Shown here one piece after another: positions 47,750 through 55,436 of a DNA stretch of 64,000 nt; position 1 is the first letter of the stretch; each line of letters begins with the position of its first letter. The DNA comes from Labilibacter sediminis. GTDB taxonomy: Bacteria; Bacteroidota; Bacteroidia; Bacteroidales; Marinilabiliaceae. The notes under the pieces were generated by a model. That model ran no database searches, had not been told where the DNA came from, and saw only the letters and a list, made by a program, of their open reading frames with translations. The translations under genes and the position numbers were made by a program. The DNA lies in assembly GCF_005877885.1 (NCBI RefSeq), contig NZ_VCHY01000015.1:62001-126000 (forward strand), in the 5' to 3' direction.

Positions 47750-47932
47750 AAAACTCTGTAAGCAGTAAGTCCATTCTCCTCCTTTTTAAGGAGGAGTACC
47801 AAGAAGTATGAGTGGGGAGGTGGTTTCGACCATTCAAATAATCCTGTATTAAGAAGTAAGAAATTAGCATTAAAAACCACCTCCCGGTTCGTACCTCACC
47901 GTACTCCTCCTTAATAAGGAGGAGAGCTAACT
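47750..47932 (+). repeat. CTCCTCC palindromic repeat, copy 2
   Basis: Direct repeat of the unit at 47388-47573, about 362 bases apart. A partial third unit occurs at 49268-49345. Confidence 0.85.
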
Positions 47933-48213
47933 TAAGAGGTTTTGAATTGTAAAATCTTAATCAAACTTTATTATTGGAAATATTGGTTTGTTTATGGATT
48001 ATTGGTTCATGATTAAGAAATTGATTTTTTACTGCTTAAATATTACGTGATTAACGGAATAAGGAAGTCGTAAAGCGTACATATCGGAATTCGGTATTGC
48101 AAATAAATGTTCCTAAAGGTTGACACAGGATTGGTTATGGTTTATATTGAGTATCAATGTAGTAAAGCGTGTTGCTACGGATGATTGTTATTAATTCTGA
48201 TAAAATTATGGTT

Positions 48214-49164
48214 ATGAAAAAATCTTTACTCTCATTTCTTTTCCTAGTTTTTTGTTTAGTTGCATATTCTCAGGTTACCAGTTCAGATGTTATATTGCAT
48301 TATGCATTTGAAAATAATTTAAATGATGAAACTTCAAATAACCATGATGGGACTGCAGTTAAAACAATTAATTATGATGCATCAGGTAAAATTGGCAGTT
48401 GCTTAAGTTTAAGTAAAACAGATGTGGGAGGGGGCGAATCTCCTTCAGGGCTACTAGACACATCAACAGATCCATTTACCGTTACAACATGGGTTAAAAT
48501 TGATGACTTATCCTCACCATGTACTTTTTTTGTGATTTACCAAAACGGAGGAACAGCCACAAGAGCTGATGGATGGGCAATCGTTCATAATAATACATCT
48601 CGAATACGATATAACTTTGGTACTGTAGTTAAGGATGATTTATCTACAGTTATTTCTACAGGTTTAGCAGGCTGGAATCATATTGCAACGGTGGTTGATC
48701 CTGTTGGGGGAACAATCACAACCTATGTTGATGGTGCTTTTGATTATACTGTTTCAGCCTCAATTGGTCAATTTTTAGGAAAAGTTAGTGTTGGTTATAA
48801 TGCTGAAAACGAAGTGCGTACACACGATGGTTTGTTGGATGAGTTTGCCTTATTTAACAGGGCGCTTACAGCTGAAGAGGTAGCTGATGTATACGCAAAT
48901 GGAGTACCATCAATACCTAATTCAATTGGTTCAGAAATATCTGATAATAGAATTTCAATCACAAAAATATCAGATAATATAAATATTATAACTCCGGAAA
49001 ATCTGATAAATTCAGTTGTAAGTATTGAAGTATATGATGTTTCGGGTAGTTTAGTATATAGTAACAATATACCCGCTACACCAACTATTGTACTAAAGGG
49101 CATAAAAGCAAAAGGTGTGTTAATAGTTAAGGTAAATGATTACGTGGGTAAAGTGATTTTGTAA
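48214..49164 (+). CDS. secreted LamG/concanavalin-like protein with T9SS-type tail
   Basis: The protein has 316 residues from the ATG at 48214; an in-frame GTG at 48169 adds an unlikely leader. A signal peptide (KKSLLSFLFLVFCLVAYSQ) precedes a single LamG-type jelly-roll: LDTSTDPFTVTTWVKID, GLAGWNHIATVVDP, and the closing LLDEFALFNRALTAEEVADVY. The final ~75 residues (VVSIEVYDVSGSLVYSN...GVLIVKVNDYVGKVIL) look like a T9SS sorting domain without the usual PNP motif. It probably binds a glycan at the cell surface. It sits alone in repeat-rich DNA. Confidence 0.8.
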   Translation: MKKSLLSFLFLVFCLVAYSQVTSSDVILHYAFENNLNDETSNNHDGTAVKTINYDASGKIGSCLSLSKTDVGGGESPSGLLDTSTDPFTVTTWVKIDDLSSPCTFFVIYQNGGTATRADGWAIVHNNTSRIRYNFGTVVKDDLSTVISTGLAGWNHIATVVDPVGGTITTYVDGAFDYTVSASIGQFLGKVSVGYNAENEVRTHDGLLDEFALFNRALTAEEVADVYANGVPSIPNSIGSEISDNRISITKISDNINIITPENLINSVVSIEVYDVSGSLVYSNNIPATPTIVLKGIKAKGVLIVKVNDYVGKVIL

Positions 49165-49486
49165 TTTATTATTAATGTGAAACAAGGGTTAAAAGCTTAA
49201 ATCGAATTGTTGCCTCCCCCGCTGCCGGAACGTTTGTAATGTGTGGTTTTAAATAATTATAGAAACGCGATACAATCTTTCACCAGCAGAGGAAAATTCT
49301 GAAAGCAGGAATTCAATTCTCCTCCTTTGCAAGGAGGAGAGCTAATTAAAAAAGGACGAATATTTTAAATTTTTGATCTGAATCATTAATAGAAAATAAA
49401 TATACCCCAAAACATACAACTCCGGAGGAGTTGCATATTTTCGTTTTAATCCCACCGCTGTTGCACGACTGTCTTATATAGAATAA

Positions 49487-49523
49487 CAACCTTTTCCAAA
49501 GTTTTAAACTTTGGAAAAGGTTG
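49487..49523. terminator. 37-base near-perfect palindrome
   Basis: Two 18-bp arms (49487-49504 and 49506-49523) are perfect inverted copies around a single T. It contains CAACCTTTTCCAAAG and CTTTGGAAAAGGTTG. It may terminate rightward transcripts or act as a protein-binding palindrome. Confidence 0.55.
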
Positions 49524-49530
49524 AGGCATT

Positions 49531-49559
49531 AAAAAAGCCACCTCGTTTTGAGGTGGCTT
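49531..49559 (-). terminator. intrinsic terminator of the HU-like gene
   Basis: AAGCCACCTC (49535-49544) pairs with GAGGTGGCTT (49550-49559); read leftward the stem is followed by T6. Confidence 0.8.
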
Positions 49560-49585
49560 GTATTTAAACAAAAAAAAGATATTTG

Positions 49586-49963
49586 CTATTTAACTTTTTC
49601 GTATATCACTTCTTTCATTACTTTCTTAACTTTTGTACTTGGCTGGTAGCTGATTTTATTGCTTTTAATTAAATCCTTGCTAAAGTCTTCTTCGGTTTCG
49701 GCCCCTCCACTGCTAATGTTAACCATAAACCGTCCCAGATCACCAAGTTCAACAGTTGCCCCTTTTTTCAAAAACTCAGGGAGTATTTTAGTAAAAGCCA
49801 CCAGTGCAGTTTGTGTATCCAGTTCGTTAACAGGAGAAACTTCAGCAATACGCATGGCTAACTCTTCTATTGTTACATTTTTAGGTCTTACTATGGTTGC
49901 ATAGTGTTTTTTTGGTAGTTCTGGTTTCCCTGGCATGTGTTTAGTTACAATTTTGTAATCCAT
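49586..49963 (-). CDS. HU-like DNA-binding protein
   Basis: The 125-residue protein belongs to the Bacteroidota HU/IHF-like family. It has EELAMRIAEVSPVNELDTQTALVAF, the GDLGRFMVNISSGGAE arm region, and a lysine-rich C-terminus. It would bend or coat DNA. It lacks the classic proline-tipped arm of HU. Expressed leftward from a promoter I could not locate, and terminated by the hairpin at 49531. Its location among repeats may be chance. Confidence 0.85.
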   Translation of the reverse strand: MDYKIVTKHMPGKPELPKKHYATIVRPKNVTIEELAMRIAEVSPVNELDTQTALVAFTKILPEFLKKGATVELGDLGRFMVNISSGGAETEEDFSKDLIKSNKISYQPSTKVKKVMKEVIYEKVK

Positions 49964-50572
49964 TTTACAATGTGTTTTTAGGTTTGACTAATATTAATTA
50001 AATGTGTATCGAAAATAGAATAATAAATTATTTAAACCAAATAAGTATATATTATTTATAATAAGAATAAATTAAGAAAAATTATTTTGATCATTTAAAA
50101 CATTGGAAGTGTGCATTTTATTTGCGCCTTATTGCGAAAAATAAAAACGGACAGCAGGAAAATGAAAAATGGACAGCAGGATTTTTAATTTTCGTCAGCA
50201 GGATTTTTAAAAATGGACAGCAGGAAAATCATTTTTCCTGCTGTCCATTTTTTGAGAAGCTAAAGTGTTTGTAATACAGTGGTTTGTAGAAAGAATAAAA
50301 TAAACCGTCCTTTTTTTAAAAAAGATAGTTGTGCAAATTTCATTTAAAAGTAAATTGTTAACAAAATATTTCTGTATTGGAGGAATATTATACTATTTAT
50401 TTATAATTTTACTTACAGACATGAAGAAGTTGTAGCATTTCTATAGTTTGAATATTTTTTTGCTTGTGGTATGCATTGTTAGTATGTAATAATGATAAAA
50501 GCAATAGATATTATAGAATTGTTATGTGCAAGCAAAAAAAGTAATATCTGAATCTAATAAATTAGATATCAA
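49964..50572. other. AT-rich intergenic region with a 22-bp tandem array
   Basis: No gene is supported in 609 bases. The stretch is very AT-rich and holds the 22-bp repeat array listed next. Confidence 0.7.
50149..50252. repeat. 22-bp tandem repeats capped by a 20-bp perfect stem
   Basis: GGACAGCAGGA begins units at 50149 and 50171, GTCAGCAGGA (50194) marks the third and GGACAGCAGG the fourth at 50215, a strict 22-bp period. The fourth unit forms a perfect hairpin with an inverted copy: AAAAATGGACAGCAGGAAAA (50209-50228) and its complement (50233-50252), loop TCAT. Confidence 0.9.
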
Positions 50573-51781
50573 ATGAAGAAATATCCTAATAACTTTAGAG
50601 GACTTTTACTACCCAATGAGGTTGTCCCAAGTTTTAGTGAAATAAAACGAAATCTACTATTTTTTGATAAACTTGATCTTGTATCGCCGTATACTAACGC
50701 AGTATTGCTTGACAAAGAGGTGTCTGAAAATCTTATTGACCTAAGAAATAACAGAAATGCTACAATAAGTTGGGCTGCAAGAGGTATTTTCCCTAGAAGC
50801 GAAAGCTTTGTGGAAGATTTTAATAGCTTAAACGAATCTATTTCAGCTTTACGTCATAAAGACCTTATTAGAATTGTTGGTAATCAACAATTCTCACAAT
50901 CCCAAGCTTTATTTAGCTTAACAACTTATGCATCTGCTATTTCACAAGAAAGTATAATTAAGGCATCCTTGCATGATTATAAAAATAATAAGTCAGTTCC
51001 ATATAATTTGTCAAATCAAATTATGACTCCACTAGTAGATATGTCACTTAGCGGATTTGAAAAATCTGATATATTGAAAAATATAAAAGTAGAATCTCCA
51101 TTTGAATTAGATCATGTTGATAGTCAATGGTCATTCTGGGGAAATCTACGGATTGGTAGGATGATTAGGTCACTCATGTTATGCGAAATGTATAGCTCAT
51201 TCCCAATATCTACAGATATTACAAATGCAAAAATAATTGATTCCTTTAATAAGGAAATAGGTTTATATAAACCCGTCCATGATGAATTATTAGATTATAG
51301 TTTATCATTAGAGTTATTTGACATTGAAAAAATGAATGAGTTTTTGGATACGTTAGATTGGAGTGAGTATCTAAAAATTCGCAAGAAGTTTAGACCTCAT
51401 ATTTGTGGCATCAGAAATGACATTGTTTCTCAAAATAGTTTGTTTTCACAGGTGAATGATTCAAATATTGAAAATCACATTAATAAAATTAGATTAATGA
51501 AGTCATCATATGAAGCTAATCTTGAATCTTGGAAAGAATCACTTCATAAGCTAAGGTTAGGAGCCTTAATAAAGTCGGGTGAAGCTCTTGGTGTTGGAAT
51601 CGCTGGTAATACAATAAGTTCAATTGCCTCTTTAGATGTATCTTTAACAACGGTACTTACATCTGTTCTTAGTCTTGGTTTGATATCATTGGGGAGACTT
51701 AAAGCTGAAATTCAATCTGTATCAATTGCCAGATCAAAAATTAAGAAAAGTAAGCTTCATATTTTTAGAGATTATATATAG
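50573..51781 (+). CDS. orphan protein of unknown function
   Basis: The 402-residue protein has no motif that I can name. It is mostly helical and polar; RGLLLPNEVVPSF opens it, and a hydrophobic segment near 345-375 (ALGVGIAGNTISS and TVLTSVLSLGLISL) precedes a basic tail. It has no signal peptide. It is more AT-rich than neighbours, lies in an array of unrelated orphan genes and repeats, and is followed by an imperfect hairpin (51814-51872). Such a setting is typical of recently acquired accessory genes, possibly defence-related, but nothing in the sequence shows that. Confidence 0.6.
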   Translation: MKKYPNNFRGLLLPNEVVPSFSEIKRNLLFFDKLDLVSPYTNAVLLDKEVSENLIDLRNNRNATISWAARGIFPRSESFVEDFNSLNESISALRHKDLIRIVGNQQFSQSQALFSLTTYASAISQESIIKASLHDYKNNKSVPYNLSNQIMTPLVDMSLSGFEKSDILKNIKVESPFELDHVDSQWSFWGNLRIGRMIRSLMLCEMYSSFPISTDITNAKIIDSFNKEIGLYKPVHDELLDYSLSLELFDIEKMNEFLDTLDWSEYLKIRKKFRPHICGIRNDIVSQNSLFSQVNDSNIENHINKIRLMKSSYEANLESWKESLHKLRLGALIKSGEALGVGIAGNTISSIASLDVSLTTVLTSVLSLGLISLGRLKAEIQSVSIARSKIKKSKLHIFRDYI

Positions 51782-52236
51782 AATTAAATATTAATTAATG
51801 CCAGCACATAACAATGGCTAATAAAGCATAGGCTTGCCGCAGGCGCAACACAAGCCTACGCTTCATAGCCGGTACGTCTGCAAGCTAACAGAAAGAAATT
51901 CAGTAACTATGGAAACAAATGAAAAATTAAGGGAACAGATATTTGAGATAATAAAAAATCAACTCAAGGATAATGATCCTCCTGAGACTAAAGCAACATA
52001 CGACAGGTAAATGAATAATGGATTCGATGACTTCCAAACCAGACAAATGATTGGACAATGTTTAGTAGTGGAATTGTTTGATATTTTGAAGTATAGAAAA
52101 CCTTATAATAACGAACGATACATTAAGAATTTATTAGCATTACCTAAAGAACCATTTGAATAGGTTGTTTAAAATTTGAATTTAAAACAAATGTCAATAG
52201 ACCATTAAGTCAAATGGTACAATAAACTTTGATATA
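51782..52236. other. intergenic stretch with hairpin and a broken small gene
   Basis: GGCTAATAAAGCATAGGCTTG pairs imperfectly with CAAGCCTACGCTTCATAGCC across 51814-51872 around a CGCAGGCGC loop. The interrupted gene at 51909-52163 is listed separately. Confidence 0.6.
51909..52163 (+). pseudogene. small conserved protein gene interrupted by an in-frame stop
   Basis: Translation from 51909 gives METNEKLREQIFEIIKNQL and continues to KATYDR before a TAA at 52008-52010. It then reopens in the same frame at once (MNNGFDDFQTRQMIGQCLVV...LPKEPFE) and ends at 52161-52163. The two parts fit one acidic protein of about 84 residues of a conserved Bacteroidota small-protein type (DUF1841-like in appearance). 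TAA is one base from TTA (Leu), which would restore it. The second part could also be translated from the ATG at 52011, making two small proteins. Confidence 0.7.
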
Positions 52237-52506
52237 ATGCCAAAATCGACAATAATTTATCAATCAAATGAAGAGATAATAGGAAAACATATACGTTCAA
52301 AAGAATGGGTAATGTATTCCGGTAAATTGACAATATTTGATAGGAAAACAAATCCCATTGTTCTAAAGTTGAAAAGTGAAATTGATGACACTTTCATCGG
52401 TGAATTTATGGAAGAGAAAAAGGAATTCAAAGGTAATTCTTTATCCAATGTTTATGGAAAAGTAGCAAAATGGTATTTAAAAAATGGGGTAATATTTCAA
52501 AACTAA
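52237..52506 (+). CDS. small hypothetical protein
   Basis: The 89-residue protein has no signal peptide and no family motif that I recognise. It is charged and lysine-rich (EWVMYSGKLTIFDRKTNPIVLKLKSEI). It is followed 26 bases later by a partial copy of the terminator-bearing family-A repeat, like its neighbours. It could be a real orphan gene or a fragment. Confidence 0.45.
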   Translation: MPKSTIIYQSNEEIIGKHIRSKEWVMYSGKLTIFDRKTNPIVLKLKSEIDDTFIGEFMEEKKEFKGNSLSNVYGKVAKWYLKNGVIFQN

Positions 52507-52527
52507 AAGTACGACGGCACAACAATG

Positions 52528-52600
52528 GTCCCTGCTCAACGAAGCGTCCTCGTTTCGATGTTTTTTTGGACTTTGGCCTCCCGGTGGTTAGCAATTAATA
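52528..52600 (+). repeat. family-A terminator repeat, copy 1 (partial)
   Basis: CTGCTCAACGAAGCG...TTTCGATGTTTTTTTGG: a short stem plus T7, then GGCCTCC. The longer tail found in other copies is missing. Confidence 0.75.
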
Positions 52601-52690
52601 TAGGTTATTTGGAGTAAGGTTTAGGTGTCAGTTAAGGCACATATGCAACGTAAGCAGAAAAGCATAAATAAAGCACTTAATAATTATTAA

Positions 52691-53422
52691 ATGAAAAACA
52701 CAATAGTTTGCATTCTACTATTATTTACAATTGTAGGCCATAGTCAAAAGCGATGCAAAACAGTAAAAAGATCTTTGAATTCGATTCATAAGGAAATTTA
52801 TCAAGTAGAAAAAAGGAGTAAACAAAAGAATGGGTTTTATTATATCCTAGATAAAATTACCAAAGACACATTGGTGATTGGGAACTATAATCAAGATTGC
52901 AGAGTTGGCGATTGGAAATACTTCAAGGACAAAGAAACACTTTATCTTGAGTATGATTTTGACAATAATGAGTTAAAATTTTATGACAATAATTCAGAGA
53001 TTGATTCTACTTATATTAATAAAAATAACAAATACATATTTGATAAGGTTGATAATCCACAATTGTATATTGGTTTTGTAAATGAAGCGCTAAGTGAATT
53101 AGCAACAGTCCTTAGAGTTCCTGTGGATATGATTGAATCGGGAAAAACAGGAATATGTATTTACTCTTTTGTTATTGATACCAACGGTATACTAAATGAT
53201 ATTAAAGTTGAACAGTCAATTAACAAGGAACTAGATTTCTTTGTTTTTGAGGCAATAAAAGGATTAAAGAATAAATGGATTCCAGCAAAAAAGGGTGGAC
53301 AAGCTTTTTCTTCCAAAACAACCTTAACTGTTCAAATTGCTAACAATTCAGATATTCTGATTAATGATCTGAATACACCATATTCATGGCATTTAGTGTT
53401 GATGTATTATGGTCAGAATTAA
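52691..53422 (+). CDS. secreted protein with TonB C-terminal-like domain
   Basis: The 243-residue protein has a signal peptide (KNTIVCILLLFTIVGHSQ). The C-terminal ~90 residues (GICIYSFVIDTNGILNDIKVEQSIN, then FVFEAIKGLKNKWIPAKKGGQAFSSKTTLTVQIA) match the TonB C-terminal fold found in many Bacteroidota secreted proteins. The middle part (GNYNQDCRVGDWKYFKDKETLYLEYDF) resembles toxin-regulator MORN-like repeats. It lacks a TonB transmembrane anchor and proline-rich region, so it is not a classical TonB. Orphan gene in the repeat array. Confidence 0.7.
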   Translation: MKNTIVCILLLFTIVGHSQKRCKTVKRSLNSIHKEIYQVEKRSKQKNGFYYILDKITKDTLVIGNYNQDCRVGDWKYFKDKETLYLEYDFDNNELKFYDNNSEIDSTYINKNNKYIFDKVDNPQLYIGFVNEALSELATVLRVPVDMIESGKTGICIYSFVIDTNGILNDIKVEQSINKELDFFVFEAIKGLKNKWIPAKKGGQAFSSKTTLTVQIANNSDILINDLNTPYSWHLVLMYYGQN

Positions 53423-53456
53423 GTATGTGGTAAATGAAAAGGAAGAAATAACGGTC

Positions 53457-53575
53457 CTGCTCATCGAAGCGTTTTTACTTCGATGTTTTTTTGGCCTTTG
53501 GCCTCTATATTTATACAAGCTATTTGTTATCACTAGGACGGAGTACCGGAGCCAAAAAAAATAGCGAAGACGCTA
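53457..53575 (+). repeat. family-A terminator repeat, copy 2
   Basis: CATCGAAG (53462-53469) pairs with CTTCGATG (53478-53485), then T7. It continues GGCCTCTATATTTATACAAGC, TATTTGTTATCAC and GGAGTACCGGAG. It probably terminates the TonB-like gene. Confidence 0.85.
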
Positions 53576-53583
53576 TGTTTGAC

Positions 53584-53700
53584 TGGGTTATTTGAAAATA
53601 TTCAACCACAGATTGACACGAATTTGCACAGATTTTTATTTTGGGAAGGAAAATAATTCGTGTTAATCCGTGAGATTTGTGGTTTAAAAGCGAAATCCCC
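53584..53700 (+). repeat. family-B palindromic repeat, copy 2
   Basis: CCACAGATTGACACGAATT...GAGATTTGTGG with flanks GGGTTATTTGAAAATATTCAA and AAAAGCGAAATCCC as in copies 1 and 3. Confidence 0.85.
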
Positions 53701-53822
53701 CTGCTCATCGAAGCGTCCTCGCTTCGATGTTTTTTTAGGCCTCTGGCCTCTATATTATGTACAAGCTATTTGTTATAACAAGGCCGGAGTACCGGAGTTA
53801 AAAATATATCGAAGACGCTATG
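53699..53822 (+). repeat. family-A terminator repeat, copy 3
   Basis: Stem CATCGAAGCG/CGCTTCGATG plus T7, tail GGCCTCTATATTATGTACAAGC. With copy 2 and the family-B unit it forms an A-B-A composite. Confidence 0.85.
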
Positions 53823-53888
53823 TTTGACAGGGAGGGTAGAAGAATATTATACTATTGATAAACAAATTGACTTACAGGCATACAGTAG

Positions 53889-54063
53889 TTAAACCCGAAA
53901 TATGCATTAGAAAATCTATTACACATTGAAATCACTTCAAAACAAGACACTTTGTTTCTTCACTTCAACTCACCAGAACGATGCTATGCCTCGTTTCAGT
54001 AAAGCCTTGTTTTATTGTGCATTCAATGTTCATGACGAAGTTCTAATACATAATTCGGGTTAA
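53889..54063 (-). repeat. MITE-like palindromic element, copy 4
   Basis: TTAAACCCG to CGGGTTAA, opposite orientation to copies 1-3. TTAA at both ends. Confidence 0.88.
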
Positions 54064-54425
54064 AGAACCCCTATAGTTTTAAATGTTTTTTTAGTAACTC
54101 TGTATCTGAAATCAATAGCGTCCTAAACGTTTTAATGAAATATGCTGGCCGGCTTGTTTAGTCTCGACCTCAGCCAGAGAGCCAAAAAACAGGATTGAGA
54201 TGACGGTTAAAAATTGTTTTCTGTTTGAGCACTTTGAGGAACGAGAAAGTGTGAGTTTAAAACAATTTCAGTCATGAAACCTAGTTTTTTGAGCGAAATG
54301 GGTGTAGTCGACGGTCTTTTTGCTTACTTTTTTGACTGTAGCAAAAAGTAAGAGCCTTCACGGCTCGAGTGAAAAAATAATTTGGACACTATTAATCTGA
54401 AATAATTAATATAACAGAAAGGAAA

Positions 54426-54911
54426 ATGATTAGAGATATAAATACAAATGATGCAAGAGAGGTTGAAGATATTTACAATTACTATATCAGAAATACATTT
54501 GTTACTTTCGAAGAAGATCCGGTGACTGAAGATGATATGAGGGAAAGGATACAGTCACAAAAAATAAACTTACCGTGGATAGTCTATGAAGAAAACAACG
54601 AAGTTTTAGGATATGCTTATGCATCAGAATGGAAGTCAAGATGTGCATATAAATATTCTGTTGAAAGTACGGTTTATCTAAAACATGGTAAGCAAGGTAA
54701 AGGACTCGGAACAAAACTATATCAAGAATTATTACATCGTATAGAAAAAAGTAGAATTCATGCTGTAATTGGAGGAATTGCTTTGCCAAATAAAGCAAGT
54801 ATTGCTCTGCACGAAAAGCTGGGATTTGAAAAGGTTGCACAATTTAAAGAGGTGGGTTACAAGTTCGAAAAGTGGATTGATGTTGGATACTGGGAATATT
54901 TAATAACCTGA
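54426..54911 (+). CDS. GNAT N-acetyltransferase, phosphinothricin-acetyltransferase type
   Basis: The 161-residue protein has the GNAT core with the acetyl-CoA-binding loop KHGKQGKGLGTKLYQELL and the Pat-like features IYNYYIRNTFVTFEEDP, GYAYASEWKSRCAYKYSVESTVYL and the C-terminal LHEKLGFEKVAQFKEVGYKF. Family members acetylate amino acids such as methionine sulfoximine or phosphinothricin analogues. It is flanked on both sides by A-B-A composite repeats, which marks it as a possible mobile cassette. Substrate not determined. Confidence 0.88.
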   Translation: MIRDINTNDAREVEDIYNYYIRNTFVTFEEDPVTEDDMRERIQSQKINLPWIVYEENNEVLGYAYASEWKSRCAYKYSVESTVYLKHGKQGKGLGTKLYQELLHRIEKSRIHAVIGGIALPNKASIALHEKLGFEKVAQFKEVGYKFEKWIDVGYWEYLIT

Positions 54912-54931
54912 GCTCGATTAAAATTAAAGAG

Positions 54932-55054
54932 CCCCTGCTCAACAAAGCGTTTTAACTTTGATGTTTTTTGGGCGTTTGGCTTCTATATTTATACAAGCTA
55001 TTTGTTATCACAAGGCCTGAGTACCGGAGTTTAAAATATAGCGAAGACGCTATG
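54932..55054 (+). repeat. family-A terminator repeat, copy 4
   Basis: CAACAAAGCGTTTTAACTTTGATG stem (with mismatches) plus T6, then the usual tail to CCTGAGTACCGGAG. It begins 21 bases after the GNAT stop. Confidence 0.8.
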
Positions 55055-55060
55055 ATTGGC

Positions 55061-55193
55061 AGGGTTGTTTGAAAATATTCAACCACAGATTGACACGAAT
55101 TTGCACAGATTTTTATTTTCTGAAGGAAAGTAATTCGTGTTAATCCGTGAGATTTGTGGTTTTACTAATTATTGTGGTTTAAAAGCGAAATCC
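55061..55193 (+). repeat. family-B palindromic repeat, copy 3
   Basis: Same flanks and stems as copies 1 and 2, including the inner ATTTTC/GAAAG stem. Confidence 0.85.
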
Positions 55194-55195
55194 CA

Positions 55196-55275
55196 GTGCT
55201 CAACAAAGCGTTTTAACTTTGATGTTTTTTGGGCCTCTGGCCTCTATATCATGCACAAGCTATTTGTTATAATAA
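55196..55275 (+). repeat. family-A terminator repeat, copy 5
   Basis: GCTCAACAAAGCG...CTTTGATGTTTTTTGGGCC, tail shortened after GTTATAATAAAC. Confidence 0.8.
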
Positions 55276-55311
55276 ACTAGGTGATTGTATTCCAATTGAG
55301 TGGAATTCATC

Positions 55312-55350
55312 ATTTCTCCGTGTCTTTGCGTCCCTGTGTTCATCACTGTG
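55312..55350 (+). repeat. CTCCGTGTCTTTG-type repeat
   Basis: TTCTCCGTGTCTTTGCGTCC and GTGTTCAT recur at 56774-56815 and 63380-63422. It is a short, widespread non-coding repeat of environmental bacteria. Confidence 0.65.
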
Positions 55351-55436
55351 TATTAAAGCTATTTTAATAGCATAAGTGTAAACTATCTCTATATCTTTGC
55401 AGTCAATATTCACCTTAGGGTTTTATAGTATCATCA

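Larger units (their letters stand above)
46764..48213. other. 1.45-kb repeat cluster without genes
   Basis: No gene is supported. It contains the composite MITE-like copy 3, small CTCCGGAGG-type palindromes and two direct copies of a ~185-bp CTCCTCC palindromic repeat. Open frames at 47676-47880 fall inside the repeats. Confidence 0.75.
49165..49585. other. intergenic repeats and two terminator-like hairpins
   Basis: No gene is supported. It has a partial CTCCTCC unit (49268-49345), a CAACTCCGGAGGAGTTG palindrome (49417-49433) and the hairpins listed next. Confidence 0.7.
53423..54425. other. 1-kb repeat array without genes
   Basis: Family-A, family-B and family-A repeats lie in series (53457-53822), then MITE-like copy 4 (53889-54063), then a further D-like stretch (54120-54390) with CAAAAAGTAAG words. 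No coding region is supported. Confidence 0.75.
54912..55436. other. intergenic A-B-A repeat array
   Basis: Two family-A repeats around one family-B palindrome (to 55275), then a CTCCGTGTCTTTGCGTCCC-type repeat (55312-55350) and the -7 box of the next gene at 55392-55399 (TATCTTTG). No gene is supported. Confidence 0.75.

Noticed and set aside
47676-47880. Two overlapping 64- to 66-codon frames on the minus strand
   Set aside because: They fall entirely inside the CTCCTCC repeat and are low-complexity in protein terms.
50573-51781. Defence-system effector
   Set aside because: The surroundings fit an accessory region, but no nuclease, helicase, ATPase or TIR-like motif can be seen in the protein.
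51803-51893. Integron attC site
   Set aside because: The hairpin is imperfect and the usual GTTRRRY/RYYYAAC core pairs are not present.
52691-53422. Classical TonB energy transducer
   Set aside because: It has a signal peptide but no N-terminal membrane anchor, no proline-rich linker and no ExbB/ExbD neighbours.
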